A DNA stretch of 64,000 nucleotides from an uncultured Rhodospirillales bacterium (GCA_903828515.1 CAIKMD010000006.1:124001-188000); one strand, 5' to 3'. Positions 17,410 through 26,968 are shown, counted from the first letter of the stretch. A program made the numbers and translations. Notes: a model not told the origin generated them from the letters alone.

Positions 17410-19020
17410 GTGGCGTCCTACGACACGATCATCGTCGGTGCCGGTTCGGCCGGTTGCGTGCTGGCCAATCGGTTGAGCGCCGACCCGGCGCGCCGCGTAT
17501 TGCTGCTCGAAGCGGGCGGGCGCGACTGGCATCCTTACATCCACATGCCGCTGGCGATGCGCCGGCTCGGTCCCGATTCGCGCTTCAACTGGCGCTACGC
17601 GACCGAGCCCGAGCCGCATTGCCATAACCGCATGATCGACATTCCCCGCGGCAAGGTGCTGGGCGGCAGCTCGTCGATCAACGCGATGATCTATGCGCGC
17701 GGCCATCCGCTCGATTACGACGAATGGCGCCAGATGGGGCTCGAGGGCTGGGGTTACGATGACGTGCTGCCCTATTTCAAGCGCTCCGAGGCGAACTGGC
17801 GCGGCGCGACCGCGCATCACGGCGCGTCGGGGCCGCTTGCCGTATCGGCGGTTCCGCCACGCAGCGCGCTCCATGCGATGTTCACCGCCGCGGCGGCAAA
17901 ACGCGGCTACGGCCAAAGCGACGATTACAACGGCGCGATGCCCGAAGGTATCGCCGTGCCGGACCTGACGGTCGGGCGTGGTCGGCGGGCATCGACCGCA
18001 CAGGTTTTCCTGCGCCCGGCGCGTCGGCGGCCCAATCTTACCGTCGTCACCCACGCGCTGGCGCAGCGTGTCGTCATCCGCGCCGGCCGCGCGGTCGGCG
18101 TCGAATACCGCCGGCATGGCGAGGTTCATATCGACGAGGCCGCTGGCGAAATCGTGTTGTCAGGCGGCACCTACAACTCGCCGCAACTCCTGATGCTGTC
18201 GGGCATCGGCCCGGCCGATGAATTGAAGGCCCTCGGCATCGCGCCGGTGCTCGACCGGCCGGCGGTGGGGCGCAATCTCCAGGAACATGTCAACGCGGTC
18301 GTCACCGTCGACCTTGCCCAGCCGCTCTCGACCATCGGCGATCTGCGGTGGGACCGGCTGACGCTGTCGGTGTTGCGCTGGGCGCTGGGCGGTAAGAGCC
18401 CGCTCGCGGCGATTCCGACGCAATGCATCGCCTTCCTGCGCACGCGCGCCGAGAGCGAGCGGCCGGATGTCGAATTGCTGGTCAGCCCGATCGCGCCCGA
18501 TGCCGATATCTGGTTTCCGGGCATTCGGGCGCCCAAGCCGCACCGGTTTTCATGCCGCATCGCCGTGCTGCATCCGCGCAGTCGCGGGCGGGTATCCTTG
18601 CGCTCGGGCGATCCGGCGGACGCGCCGCGCATTTTCTGGAACCTGCTCGACGATCCTTACGATCTCGCAACCTTGCGTGGTGGCCTCAAGGCCGTGCGGG
18701 CGATCTTCGCCGAGGAGCCGCTCAACAGCGCGGTCGCGCGCGAGTTGAGTCCTGGTTCGGCTTATTCCAGCGACGACGCGCTCGATGATTGGCTTCGCGG
18801 CCATTGCCAGACCGCGTCGCATCCCGCCGGCACCTGCCGCATGGGGGTCGACGACGAGGCGGTGGTTGACGGCGATTTGCGGGTCAAGGGGATCGAAGGC
18901 TTGCGCGTGGCCGATTGCTCGGTCATGCCCAACGTGGTCGGCTCCAACACCAACGCGCCGACCATCATGATCGCGGAGAAGGCCGCCGCGTCCATTCGCG
19001 GCGAGGCGAGGCTGACATGA
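17410..19020 (+). CDS. GMC family FAD-dependent oxidoreductase (choline dehydrogenase-like)
   Basis: A 536-residue glucose-methanol-choline oxidoreductase. The ADP-binding motif is GAGSAGCVLANRLS at residues 10-23, GMC signature 1 is GKVLGGSSSINAMIYARG, signature 2 is SGGTYNSPQLLMLSGIGP, and the catalytic His is in SHPAGTCRMG with the partner Asn in SNTNAPTIMIAEKAA. It oxidises an alcohol to an aldehyde, passing electrons to a quinone or oxygen. Start is a GTG at 17410 with no strong ribosome site, consistent with coupling to the amidohydrolase just upstream. Its stop overlaps the next start in ATGA. Confidence 0.9.
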   Translation: MASYDTIIVGAGSAGCVLANRLSADPARRVLLLEAGGRDWHPYIHMPLAMRRLGPDSRFNWRYATEPEPHCHNRMIDIPRGKVLGGSSSINAMIYARGHPLDYDEWRQMGLEGWGYDDVLPYFKRSEANWRGATAHHGASGPLAVSAVPPRSALHAMFTAAAAKRGYGQSDDYNGAMPEGIAVPDLTVGRGRRASTAQVFLRPARRRPNLTVVTHALAQRVVIRAGRAVGVEYRRHGEVHIDEAAGEIVLSGGTYNSPQLLMLSGIGPADELKALGIAPVLDRPAVGRNLQEHVNAVVTVDLAQPLSTIGDLRWDRLTLSVLRWALGGKSPLAAIPTQCIAFLRTRAESERPDVELLVSPIAPDADIWFPGIRAPKPHRFSCRIAVLHPRSRGRVSLRSGDPADAPRIFWNLLDDPYDLATLRGGLKAVRAIFAEEPLNSAVARELSPGSAYSSDDALDDWLRGHCQTASHPAGTCRMGVDDEAVVDGDLRVKGIEGLRVADCSVMPNVVGSNTNAPTIMIAEKAAASIRGEARLT

Positions 19021-20018
19021 CCAAGGGAATTCGCATTCACGCCAATGGCGGCATCGAGACGATGCGCTGGGAGGAATTCGAATTGCCGCCGCCCGGCGCT
19101 GGGGCGGTGCGCATCCGGCACAGCGCGATCGCGGTGAATTTCTCGGACGTGAACGTGCGACGCGGCGGGTTCTATATCGCCCAACCGCTGCAATTTCCGG
19201 TGATCATCGGTAACGAAGCAGCCGGGATCGTGACGGCTCTGGGCCCCGACGTGACCGGCGTTCGCGTCGGCGAGCGGGTCGCCTATGTCGGTTCCGGAGG
19301 GCCGTTTTACGAAATGACGGGCTCCTATGCCGAGGAGCGCAACCTGCCGGCGTCATGCCTCGTCCGGCTGCCCGATGCGATCTCCGATACGCAGGGCGCG
19401 GCGTTGCTGCTCAAAGGCCTGACCGCATCGATGGTGTTCAACCGCGTGTTTCGCCCGAAACCGGGCGACACGATCCTGATCCACGCGGCGGCGAGCGGGG
19501 TCGGCCTGCTGCTGTGCCAATGGGCGAAGCATCTGGGCGCCACCGTGATTGGAACGGTCGGCTCGGCCGAGAAAGCAAAAGTGGTCGCGGCACATGGCTG
19601 CGACCATCCGGTCCTCTATCGCGAAACCGACTTCGTCGCGGCGGTGAAGCGCATCGTGCCCGAGGGTGTGTCGGCCGTGTTCGACGGCGTCGGCCTCGAC
19701 ACGTTCATGCCCTCGCTCGATTGCATTCGGCCGTTTGGGATGCTGGTCAATTACGGCAATGCCTCGGGCCATGTCCCGCCGCTCGATATCCTTCTCCTGG
19801 CGAAAAAGGGATCGATCGCGGTCTCCCGCCCAGCCTTCAGCTCTTATATCGCCGATCCGCAAGAGTGCCGCGTCGCCTGTGACGAGCTATTCGATCTGGT
19901 GGCGCGCGGCATTCTCAAGATCGAGATCGGCGCGACCTTTGCGCTGAAAGACGCGGCCGAGGCGCATCGCATGTTGGAAAGCCGCGCCACGGCCGGCGCG
20001 ATGATTTTGCTGCCGTAA
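19017..20018 (+). CDS. Quinone oxidoreductase-like MDR protein
   Basis: A 333-residue medium-chain dehydrogenase/reductase without structural zinc cysteines, of the NADPH:quinone reductase type. Segments are NFSDVNVRRGGFY near the N-terminus, GNEAAGIVTALG, and the nucleotide-binding ILIHAAASGVGLLLCQWAK. The start is the ATG of an ATGA overlap with the GMC gene, so translation is coupled. It could recycle a quinone or reduce an enone made by the upstream enzymes. It is the last gene of the plus-strand block and ends 5 bases from a convergent LLM oxidoreductase gene. Confidence 0.88.
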   Translation: MTKGIRIHANGGIETMRWEEFELPPPGAGAVRIRHSAIAVNFSDVNVRRGGFYIAQPLQFPVIIGNEAAGIVTALGPDVTGVRVGERVAYVGSGGPFYEMTGSYAEERNLPASCLVRLPDAISDTQGAALLLKGLTASMVFNRVFRPKPGDTILIHAAASGVGLLLCQWAKHLGATVIGTVGSAEKAKVVAAHGCDHPVLYRETDFVAAVKRIVPEGVSAVFDGVGLDTFMPSLDCIRPFGMLVNYGNASGHVPPLDILLLAKKGSIAVSRPAFSSYIADPQECRVACDELFDLVARGILKIEIGATFALKDAAEAHRMLESRATAGAMILLP

Positions 20019-20023
20019 TTAAC

Positions 20024-21040
20024 TTAGGTGGGGCGCGCCAAGGCTTCGCGGACGCGCGGCAGGACTTCCTCGATCATCAATCGCATCGACGATTGCACCG
20101 CATCGACCGGCATAGCGCCGAAATTCGATAATGTCGCGACGCCGGTCACGCCCATGCGTTCGAGCGCGATCAGTTTTTGCGCGATGGCATCGACCGAGCC
20201 GAAAAGCGCCAGCCCGTTTTCGCGAATCTGCTCGAAGCTCCAGGGCTTGGCATAAAGCCGCGTGCGGCAATAAAGCTCGAATGGACCGCGCACGTTGGTC
20301 TCGGCTTCGGCCTCGGTGCGCGCGACATGGGTGTGGAACGTGGTGATATGCGCGGCGAGGCCGTGCGGCATCGGCGGGACATTCGCCTCCGCGCGACCGC
20401 GCTCGAAGGCGGCGGCGAGCGGCGCCATGTCGTCAAAACGCTCCAGCGTCCCGTAAGGGATCGTCATCAGGCCGTTGCCCTGTTTGCCGATATGGTAGGC
20501 GGCTTCCTTGGCCAGCGCCGCGACATAGATCGCGGGCTTCGCCTGAACCGGCCGGACGTTGAGTTGGACGGCGTCGAGGCCGTGAAACTTGCCGACCGAG
20601 GAGACGCGTTCGCCGGCGAGCAGGCGCTTGACCACGCCGAGATTGCCATCGAAGCGCGCGCGTTTTTCGCTCGGCTCGATCCCAAACCCGTCGAACTCAT
20701 GCTTCAAATAGCCCGAGCCGAGACCGAGCACGAGCCGACCGTTGGATATCTGGTCGAGCAGCGCGTAATCCTCGGCGACAGTGCGCGGATCGCGAAACGG
20801 CAGGATGGTCACCGCCGGGCCGAGCAGGATGCGATTCGTGCGTTGTGCAATCGCAGAGAGCAGCACCGCCGGATTGGGCACTGCGCCATAGTGATGGAAA
20901 TGATGCTCGGCGATGAAGCAGGCCTGATAACCGAGCTGGTCGGCGAGCACCGCCTGATCGCTGACTTCGCGATAGAACGTGCCGATGCTGCGCGGCAGAT
21001 CCGGGTAGTGGTCGAGGACCGAGAGGATCGAAATATCCAT
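20024..21040 (-). CDS. LLM-class flavin-dependent oxidoreductase
   Basis: A 338-residue luciferase-like monooxygenase with a TIM-barrel pattern: ISILSVLDHYPDL, CFIAEHHFHHYGAVPNP, ILLGPAVTILPFRDPRTVAEDYALLD, and GRLVLGLGSGYLKHEFDGFG. These are hallmarks of class C flavin monooxygenases, which use reduced FMN delivered by a separate reductase (none nearby) or F420. The ATG at 21040 has gagagga upstream; longer readings run into the opposite-strand promoter region. Substrate unknown. It is divergent from the VOC/Rieske run at 21192. Confidence 0.88.
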   Translation of the reverse strand: MDISILSVLDHYPDLPRSIGTFYREVSDQAVLADQLGYQACFIAEHHFHHYGAVPNPAVLLSAIAQRTNRILLGPAVTILPFRDPRTVAEDYALLDQISNGRLVLGLGSGYLKHEFDGFGIEPSEKRARFDGNLGVVKRLLAGERVSSVGKFHGLDAVQLNVRPVQAKPAIYVAALAKEAAYHIGKQGNGLMTIPYGTLERFDDMAPLAAAFERGRAEANVPPMPHGLAAHITTFHTHVARTEAEAETNVRGPFELYCRTRLYAKPWSFEQIRENGLALFGSVDAIAQKLIALERMGVTGVATLSNFGAMPVDAVQSSMRLMIEEVLPRVREALARPT

Positions 21041-21153
21041 TAACCGGTGTTTCCTCTCCAGGCGCGGTTGTTTTGACGTTGCCGACATTGTCCGCGAATG
21101 GCGACGTCTATTCAAGCATCCGGCTGGCGTTGTCGGTGCTTCATGCGATAAAT

Positions 21154-21166
21154 TGGCGTCACGCCA
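21154..21166. promoter_or_regulatory. 13-bp palindrome in a divergent gap
   Basis: TGGCGT (21154-21159) and ACGCCA (21161-21166) flank a single base, 25 bases upstream of the VOC gene ATG and within the gap facing the LLM oxidoreductase gene. It may be an operator or a small RNA hairpin. Confidence 0.3.
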
Positions 21167-21191
21167 CCACGCGCAAAGCGGGAGATCGAGG

Positions 21192-21686
21192 ATGGAAACC
21201 GCCGTCGAGACCAAAACCGAGCACGCGAAGAGCGCGATCATGCTGTCGCACGGCACGATCACCTGCCGCAATCTCGAGGCATCGCGGAAATTCTATGAGG
21301 AGTTCCTGGGTCTCGACTGCGTGCAGCACACCAGCCGGGGCCTGTTGCTGCGCAAGGGCGGGTATTGCGTGATCGTCTGTCTCGAGGTGGGCGACCATGT
21401 GAAGCCGGTGGATCGCCAGCACCATTGGGGCATCGATCTCGATTCGGCCGAGGCGGTCGACAAGGCCTTCGTGCTGTGCAGCGAACAGAAAGAAAAATAC
21501 GGCATCCAGTGGATGTCGCAGATGACCAAGCATCACGGCACGCACTCGTTCTACTTCAAGGACCTCGACGCCAATTGCTGGGAATTCCAGTATGTCGGCG
21601 GGGGCCAGGACACCGGCGAGGGACGCTACGACAAGTTCTTCGCCGAGGGTGACGTCGCTCCGGGCATGAAGCGGACAGAAATCTGA
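21192..21686 (+). CDS. VOC (glyoxalase/extradiol dioxygenase fold) protein
   Basis: A 164-residue vicinal-oxygen-chelate protein. The likely metal triad is the His in LSHGTITCRN, the His in HHWGIDL and the Glu in CWEFQYV, in the usual order for extradiol dioxygenases and glyoxalases. The single module is shorter than type I catechol extradiol enzymes of about 300 residues. The ATG at 21192 follows gggaga/gagg. It ends one base before the Rieske gene at 21688, so the two are cotranscribed and a role on the oxygenase product is likely. Confidence 0.85.
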   Translation: METAVETKTEHAKSAIMLSHGTITCRNLEASRKFYEEFLGLDCVQHTSRGLLLRKGGYCVIVCLEVGDHVKPVDRQHHWGIDLDSAEAVDKAFVLCSEQKEKYGIQWMSQMTKHHGTHSFYFKDLDANCWEFQYVGGGQDTGEGRYDKFFAEGDVAPGMKRTEI

Positions 21687-21687
21687 C

Positions 21688-22959
21688 ATGACGACGGTCG
21701 AGGAAAACGAACGCTTCGTGCGGGTCGGGCGCGGTCAGCCGGCGGGCGAGATGCTGCGCCGTTACTGGCTGCCGGCGTTGCTCTCGGCCGAGATCGCCGA
21801 ACGCGACGGTGCGCCGGTGCGGGTGCGGCTTCTGGCCGAAGACCTGATCGCCTTTCGCGATACGAACGGTCGTGTCGGCCTGGTCGAGGCCTATTGTCCG
21901 CATCGCCGCGCGCCGATGTTCTTCGGCCGCAACGAGGAATGCGGCCTGCGCTGCGTCTATCACGGCTGGAAATTCGATGCCGACGGCAAATGCGTCGACA
22001 TGCCGTCCGAGCCGCCGGATTCGCCGATGAAAGCCGGCATGACGATCGGCGCCTATCCGACGGTCGAGCGCGGCGGCGTGATCTGGGCCTATCTCGGCCC
22101 GAAAGACAAGATGCCGGCGCCGCCCGATTACGAATGGCTGCGCGTGCCGCCGAGCCATTCCTTCGTCACCAAGGCCTTCGAGCATTGCAATTACATGCAG
22201 GCGCTCGAAGGCGGCATGGACACGTCGCACTCCTCGTTCCTGCACAACAACTCGATCGGCAACATGACGGCGCTGCGCAATCGCGACGGCGCGCCGCGCA
22301 CCGACGTCGAGGTAACCGATTACGGCTACACCTATATCTCGAAGCGTGATCTCGGCGACGAAGGCAACTACGTCCGCGTCTATCACTTCGTCATGCCCAA
22401 CCAGCAGATGCGCGGCACGGTCACTGGCTGGTTCGGCGGCAAGCGTGACCAGCCGAAGCTCGACGGGCATATCTGGGTCCCGATCGACGATACCAGCACC
22501 TATGTCTACAACTGGTGCCACGGCTACGACGAGTCGGTGCCGATCAGCGCGGCCGATCAGGAAAAATTCGAGGCGAGCGCCGGCCGCGGCAAGGACCATT
22601 TCATTCCCGGCACCTTCGTGCTCAACCGCAATCCCGGCAACGACTATCGCATCGACCGCCAGCGACAGAAGACCCAGACCTTCACCGGCATCGTCGGCAC
22701 CAACACGCAGGACTATGCGATGCAGGAAGGCATGGGGCCGATCTCCGATCGCAGCCGCGAGCATCTCGGCACCTCCGATCGCGCGATCGTCGTCATGCGG
22801 CGCCTGATCAAAGAGGCGATCGATTCGGTCGAAAGCGGTGGAACGCTGCGCGGCATCGATCCGGCGACTTATCGCGACGTGCGTCCCTATGACGGCATGG
22901 TCCCGGAAGGCGGCGACTGGCGCACGGAATTTGTGCCGCATCTCCGGGCAAAATGGTAA
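21688..22959 (+). CDS. Rieske oxygenase alpha subunit (phthalate/LigX type)
   Basis: A 423-residue terminal oxygenase. Rieske ligands are Cys70/His72 (CPHR) and Cys89/His92 (CVYHGW). The mononuclear iron triad is Asp178, His181 and His186 in MDTSHSSFLH, with EHCNYMQALEGG before it. C-terminal DRSREHLGTSDRAIVVMRR is typical of the phthalate 4,5-dioxygenase and dehydrodivanillate O-demethylase (LigXa) group. It needs an electron-transfer partner; the only ferredoxin here is at 28097. It sits between a VOC gene and a Tat-exported binding protein whose start overlaps its stop by 7 bases, which links uptake and first attack on one substrate. Confidence 0.9.
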   Translation: MTTVEENERFVRVGRGQPAGEMLRRYWLPALLSAEIAERDGAPVRVRLLAEDLIAFRDTNGRVGLVEAYCPHRRAPMFFGRNEECGLRCVYHGWKFDADGKCVDMPSEPPDSPMKAGMTIGAYPTVERGGVIWAYLGPKDKMPAPPDYEWLRVPPSHSFVTKAFEHCNYMQALEGGMDTSHSSFLHNNSIGNMTALRNRDGAPRTDVEVTDYGYTYISKRDLGDEGNYVRVYHFVMPNQQMRGTVTGWFGGKRDQPKLDGHIWVPIDDTSTYVYNWCHGYDESVPISAADQEKFEASAGRGKDHFIPGTFVLNRNPGNDYRIDRQRQKTQTFTGIVGTNTQDYAMQEGMGPISDRSREHLGTSDRAIVVMRRLIKEAIDSVESGGTLRGIDPATYRDVRPYDGMVPEGGDWRTEFVPHLRAKW

Positions 22960-24062
22960 CACGGCGCGGGTTTCTGCGCGGGGCGACATCGGCCTCGCTC
23001 GCCCTGCCGTTGCTCGGGCGCGGGATCGCGCACGCCGCCGAAGACTGGCAAGCCGAGTGGGACCGCACGATCGCTGCTGCGCATAAGGAAGGCTCGGTCG
23101 TTGCCTGCATGTCGCCGAGCAAGCCGCGCCGCGACTTTCTGGTGAGCCAGTGGAAGCAGGATTATCCCGGCATCGAGTTGTCGCTCTCGACCGTGTCGGG
23201 TTCGGCCTTCGTGCCGCAGGTGGCGACGGAGCGCTCGGCGGGGCGTTATCTGTGGGACATCTTTCACAGCGGTGCGCCGTCGTCGTACTCGGCGATCCGC
23301 CAGGGGCTGCTCGATCCGCTGCTGCCCGAATTGTTCTTGCCCGAGGTCAAGGACCCGGCGGTGTGGGGCGGTTGGGACAATGCGTTTTACGACAAGGGCA
23401 AGAAATACGATTTCGCGCTGGTCTCCGACCTGATTGCGCCATCCTACAACGCGCGCGCGATCCCGCCCGAGAAGGTGAAAGCGCTTGGGTCGAAGGTGCT
23501 GCTCGATCCCGCCTATAAGGGCAAGATCATCTGGCACGATCCGCGCATCGAAGGGACCGGCGCCACGTTCTTTCCGTTTCTCGCCAACGTGCTCGGCGAT
23601 GATGGGTTGCGTCATCTGTTGAGCGCGCAGGAACCGGTCTTCGTCACCAATTTCAACGACCCGGCCCAGGCGCTCATTCGCGGCAAGGCTCATCTCGCCC
23701 TGGGCGACACGATCGGCACGGTGTTCGATTCCTATCGCCAGGCCGGGCTCGATTTTGACATCCGACCGCTCGGCAACACGCCCGATACGTCGTGGCTCTC
23801 GACCGACGGCTCGACGCTGGGCGTGTTCAACCAGCGACCGCATCCGAACGCCGCGCGCGTCTTCGTCAACTGGATCATGAGCCAGCGCATCGCCGCGCTG
23901 ATGGCCAAGGCCTCGGGCTATTCCTCGCGCCGCCTCGATGTGCCGCTGCTCGATCCGGCGAACGGCGTCATTCCCGGCGCGGTCTATGTGCAATCCTCGA
24001 TCGAGGAGAACGACGCGCTGGCCCGGCACTGGATGGCCGAGGCCGCGCGGCTTCACGCCTAG
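22953..24062 (+). CDS. Tat-exported ABC solute-binding protein, iron/polyamine-type fold
   Basis: A 369-residue class II binding protein. A twin-arginine signal (VTRRGFLRG) leads to cleavage near AHA-AE at residue 28. The mature protein has EWDRTIAAAHKEGSVV, GRYLWDIFHSGAPSS, the hinge region around APSYNARAIPPEKVK and FVNWIMSQRIAAL, as in the FbpA/PotD-related family. The Tyr ligands of ferric-binding proteins are not evident, so an organic ligand is more likely than iron. Its ATG lies inside the Rieske gene end (7-base overlap). It is a paralog of the protein at 51752, which also directly follows a Rieske gene. Its permease is not adjacent. Confidence 0.85.
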   Translation: MVTRRGFLRGATSASLALPLLGRGIAHAAEDWQAEWDRTIAAAHKEGSVVACMSPSKPRRDFLVSQWKQDYPGIELSLSTVSGSAFVPQVATERSAGRYLWDIFHSGAPSSYSAIRQGLLDPLLPELFLPEVKDPAVWGGWDNAFYDKGKKYDFALVSDLIAPSYNARAIPPEKVKALGSKVLLDPAYKGKIIWHDPRIEGTGATFFPFLANVLGDDGLRHLLSAQEPVFVTNFNDPAQALIRGKAHLALGDTIGTVFDSYRQAGLDFDIRPLGNTPDTSWLSTDGSTLGVFNQRPHPNAARVFVNWIMSQRIAALMAKASGYSSRRLDVPLLDPANGVIPGAVYVQSSIEENDALARHWMAEAARLHA

Positions 24063-24065
24063 TCG

Positions 24066-24812
24066 CTAGCGCGACGGCGCTTCGCCCAGCAAGCCGCTGC
24101 AGCCGGCGCGGATCGCCCAATATTCCCAGGCGCGCCAGGCCTCGGGCGTGGTCGGTCCGTGCGAGATTTTCTTGGTCTCGATCTCATTGAACGAAAGCGG
24201 CGTGTACTCGCCCAATTGCATCGCGGCCATCTGCACCCGCGCGTTACGCGGCAGATAGACGGCCATGCGCACAACTTCCTGCACCGTGTGGCGCGCCGCG
24301 GCGAACCCATGCCCGCGCATCAGGCAGACCGGATTGCCTTTCATCGTGCCGACGAGGTCGCGCCCGTGACTCATGCTCGTGACCAGAAGATTGGTCGCGT
24401 CGCCGAATTTGTCGCGAATGTCCCAGATCGGCACGTCGTGACCCAGATCGCTGCCCGGTCCGATGACGGGCGTGAGCTTCGTCGTCTTCGACACGCTGAA
24501 GGGCAGGATTTCCTCGGCATGGGCATGGATCACCGCGTTGATCTCGGGCCGCGCCTCGTAGATCGCGCCATGAATGAAGCGTTCCAGATAGGCCGGTCGG
24601 TTGTCGGCATTGAGCGCCTTGCCGTCGAGGGTGAACTCCATGATGTCGTCGGCGCTGACGAGTTGCGGGCTGCGCGAGCGCGACAGGAGATAGCGGTTCG
24701 GATCGTCGGGATGCCGGATGCTGACATGGCCGTAGGCGTCGACCACGTTCTCATTGGCGAGAACGCGATTGGCGATGATGAGATCGCGACCGGCTTGTTC
24801 GGGGAGGCTCAT
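24066..24812 (-). CDS. Class II aldolase/adducin family protein
   Basis: A 248-residue aldolase-fold protein. The zinc ligands are in VIHAHAEEIL (His-x-His) and RGHGFAAARH (third His), with the N-terminal AYGHVSIRHP substrate region. Relatives are fuculose/ribulose-phosphate aldolases and decarboxylating or ring-opening enzymes found in aromatic clusters (such as hydroxyphthalate or protocatechuate-type decarboxylases). It is the last gene of the minus-strand operon from 31434 and starts 22 bases after the binding protein at 24835. Reaction not determined. Confidence 0.85.
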   Translation of the reverse strand: MSLPEQAGRDLIIANRVLANENVVDAYGHVSIRHPDDPNRYLLSRSRSPQLVSADDIMEFTLDGKALNADNRPAYLERFIHGAIYEARPEINAVIHAHAEEILPFSVSKTTKLTPVIGPGSDLGHDVPIWDIRDKFGDATNLLVTSMSHGRDLVGTMKGNPVCLMRGHGFAAARHTVQEVVRMAVYLPRNARVQMAAMQLGEYTPLSFNEIETKKISHGPTTPEAWRAWEYWAIRAGCSGLLGEAPSR

Positions 24813-24834
24813 GTGGATTCCTTGGATTCCGGGT

Positions 24835-25836
24835 TCACGCCTTGGGCGCCCATTGGTCGAAGCTCTTGATGAAGCGGTCGTCGAGGAGTTGCGCGCTGGG
24901 AATCGCTTCCTTGACGGTGCCGCTCAGGATTTCGACCGACCAGAATGTGTCCATGTAGGGGGCGTCGGGCAGGACACCGCGCTCGTTATAGCTCGGCATC
25001 ACTTCGTCATAAGCGCGCCCGGCGTAGGTCTCGTTGTATTTGAGCCGGTCCATCAGCGCCTTCACGCCAATGGCGCGATCGGCACGGGCCAGCCGGATCG
25101 CCGCGACATGCGCGCGCAGGAATTTCTGCAGCACGTCGCCGTTCTTCTCGACGAAACTGGTCTTGGCGAGGAAGACGTGCTTGGGCCATTGCGGCGCCAC
25201 GTCGCGCGCCTGGGTCGCCAGCTCGTTGAAACCCTCATCGCCGCCCATCCATTTATAGGGCGCGGATTGGATCGACGCGGCAAGGCGTCCCGATTTGAGT
25301 GCCTGATATCCGGCCGAGGACGGCCCGATCTGCACGATCTGGATATCCTGTCCCGGCACCAGCTTGTGCTTCGACAGGATGTGGCGCGTGAGCCCGTCGG
25401 TGAGCCCGCCGGTCTGCGACACACCGATCGTTTTGCCCTTCAGGTCATCCCAGGTCTTCACCGCCGGCTGCGACATCCACGAGAAGTCGGCCTGATGGAA
25501 GCCGGCATAGAAGGCTTTGATCGGTTGTCCCGATTGAATGAGGTTGATCAGCCCGTCGACCGATTGCAGCGAGACATCGATCGAATCGCTGGCCAACGCT
25601 TGTGCGCATTCGGCGTCGCCGCGAAACGCCGTGATTTCGAGATTGAGGCCCTGTTCCTTCCAGGTCCGCGCATTGGCGACATAGACCGGCAAGAAGCTGG
25701 TTGCATCGACAGCGGTGCCGAAATTGAAGCTTGGCTTGCCGCTTTGCGCAAAGGCGATGCGCGAACCGGAAAGCGAACCAAGGGCAGCGGTGCCGGCGGT
25801 GAACGACCGCCGCGAGATCAAAAGGGGCTTGGGCAT
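24835..25836 (-). CDS. Tat-exported ABC solute-binding protein, NitT/TauT family
   Basis: A 333-residue protein with a twin-arginine signal (SRRSFTAGTAAL) cut near AFA-QS at residue 30. Family features are FLPVYVANARTWKEQGLNLEI, the SIDVSLQSVDGLINL pocket strand, TWDDLKGKTIGVSQTGG and LARADRAIGVKALM. It follows the M24-type gene at 25850 by 13 bases and precedes the aldolase, so it belongs to the FAD-hydroxylase operon and likely delivers that pathway's substrate. No cognate permease or ATPase is present. Confidence 0.85.
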   Translation of the reverse strand: MPKPLLISRRSFTAGTAALGSLSGSRIAFAQSGKPSFNFGTAVDATSFLPVYVANARTWKEQGLNLEITAFRGDAECAQALASDSIDVSLQSVDGLINLIQSGQPIKAFYAGFHQADFSWMSQPAVKTWDDLKGKTIGVSQTGGLTDGLTRHILSKHKLVPGQDIQIVQIGPSSAGYQALKSGRLAASIQSAPYKWMGGDEGFNELATQARDVAPQWPKHVFLAKTSFVEKNGDVLQKFLRAHVAAIRLARADRAIGVKALMDRLKYNETYAGRAYDEVMPSYNERGVLPDAPYMDTFWSVEILSGTVKEAIPSAQLLDDRFIKSFDQWAPKA

Positions 25837-25849
25837 CGGATCGCTCCTC

Positions 25850-26965
25850 TTATTCGGGCGAACGGCACAACAATTGAGGTCCCGTCGCGGTCATCGCGAC
25901 CATTGCCGATCGGATGGCGCCGCCGGCTTTGTCCTGTACGCCGGCATGGATCGCGTAGACCGTGCCGACCGGTGGCACGTCGTTATTGTTCGTATCCAGA
26001 TGCCCGCCATCGTCGAGCGACAGGCCGATCCGCCAGCCGATGCTGTGGCTCAGCATCGGGTGAAGGGTATGAGGCGCCATGGCTGCCGTCGCTTTCGCAT
26101 GGACGGCGGTGCCGGTCATGTCGGGCTGAAAGGCAGCAACCGCCGCATCGAGGCCTTTGCGGGCAATGGGCAACAGCGCGCTGCCGTCGGAAACGAACAG
26201 TTCGGACCAGAAACCCAAAAACTTCACCGCGATATAGCCGAGGAACCCGTCGCCGCGCGGGCTGCCGTCAGCGGGGGCGAGGGTTCGGCCGTTATCGGCG
26301 CTGACCAGTGTGCGGACGTCCTGCGCCGCCGCCATGCGCGCGTGGCGTTCGGCGGCGATGACGGCTTGGGTCGGAGTCTTGCCGTCGCGCCACGCGGCCA
26401 GCATCGCGGACGCGGCGGCTTCGGTCACCGCGCAGGCTTCGCGGTGCAGGGTGATCTCGCGCGTACGCATCGACCGGCCCGGCTGAAACATCGCGTCGGC
26501 GCTGACCAGGCGATAGCGATTGCCGAGGCTCGCGCCGAGTTGCCTGGCGATCACCGGGTTCATCAGGTCGCCGCCGATGATGCCGAAATCGGCGGTATCG
26601 CCGAGTTCGAGCTTGGCGAGATAGGGGTCGAAGTTCTTCCCCCATTCCCAGCCCGATTGCACGTCGCCGATCCAGGTCATCACCTTCATCGACGGCATGT
26701 CGCGCGAACTGTTCGAGCAGAGCAGCAAGGGCTCGCCGCCGCGCGGCAGGATGGCGACGGCCCAGCGCAGGCGCGGCACGAAATTTGTGTAATAGGCGAG
26801 CGCCGCGTGCTCGCGCGCGTCGCCGAAAACCAGCATCGCCTTCCAACCATGTTCGTCCATCGCGTGGTCGAGTTCGCGGCGGCGCAACTGGAACTCGTCG
26901 CGCGGGACGCGTTCTTCGTCCCAACTGTAAGAGCCGACGATGATCGAAGGCTGAAAAGTCTGCAT
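25850..26965 (-). CDS. M24 (pita-bread fold) protein lacking metal ligands
   Basis: A 371-residue protein with the two-domain layout of Xaa-Pro peptidases and creatinases: an N-terminal creatinase-like domain (YYTNFVPRLRWAVAIL) and a C-terminal pita-bread domain from about residue 175. The five M24 metal ligands are largely gone: the first Asp region reads GYIAVKFLGFWSELF, the His survives in LSHSIGW, the Glu of the TxEPG motif is replaced in VYAIHAGVQD, and the last Glu position reads AIRSAMVAM. It is therefore probably not a metallopeptidase; a creatinase-like hydrolase or a structural partner is possible. It lies 3 bases after the second M24 gene, and the two may form a heterodimer. Confidence 0.75.
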   Translation of the reverse strand: MQTFQPSIIVGSYSWDEERVPRDEFQLRRRELDHAMDEHGWKAMLVFGDAREHAALAYYTNFVPRLRWAVAILPRGGEPLLLCSNSSRDMPSMKVMTWIGDVQSGWEWGKNFDPYLAKLELGDTADFGIIGGDLMNPVIARQLGASLGNRYRLVSADAMFQPGRSMRTREITLHREACAVTEAAASAMLAAWRDGKTPTQAVIAAERHARMAAAQDVRTLVSADNGRTLAPADGSPRGDGFLGYIAVKFLGFWSELFVSDGSALLPIARKGLDAAVAAFQPDMTGTAVHAKATAAMAPHTLHPMLSHSIGWRIGLSLDDGGHLDTNNNDVPPVGTVYAIHAGVQDKAGGAIRSAMVAMTATGPQLLCRSPE

Positions 26966-26968
26966 CGC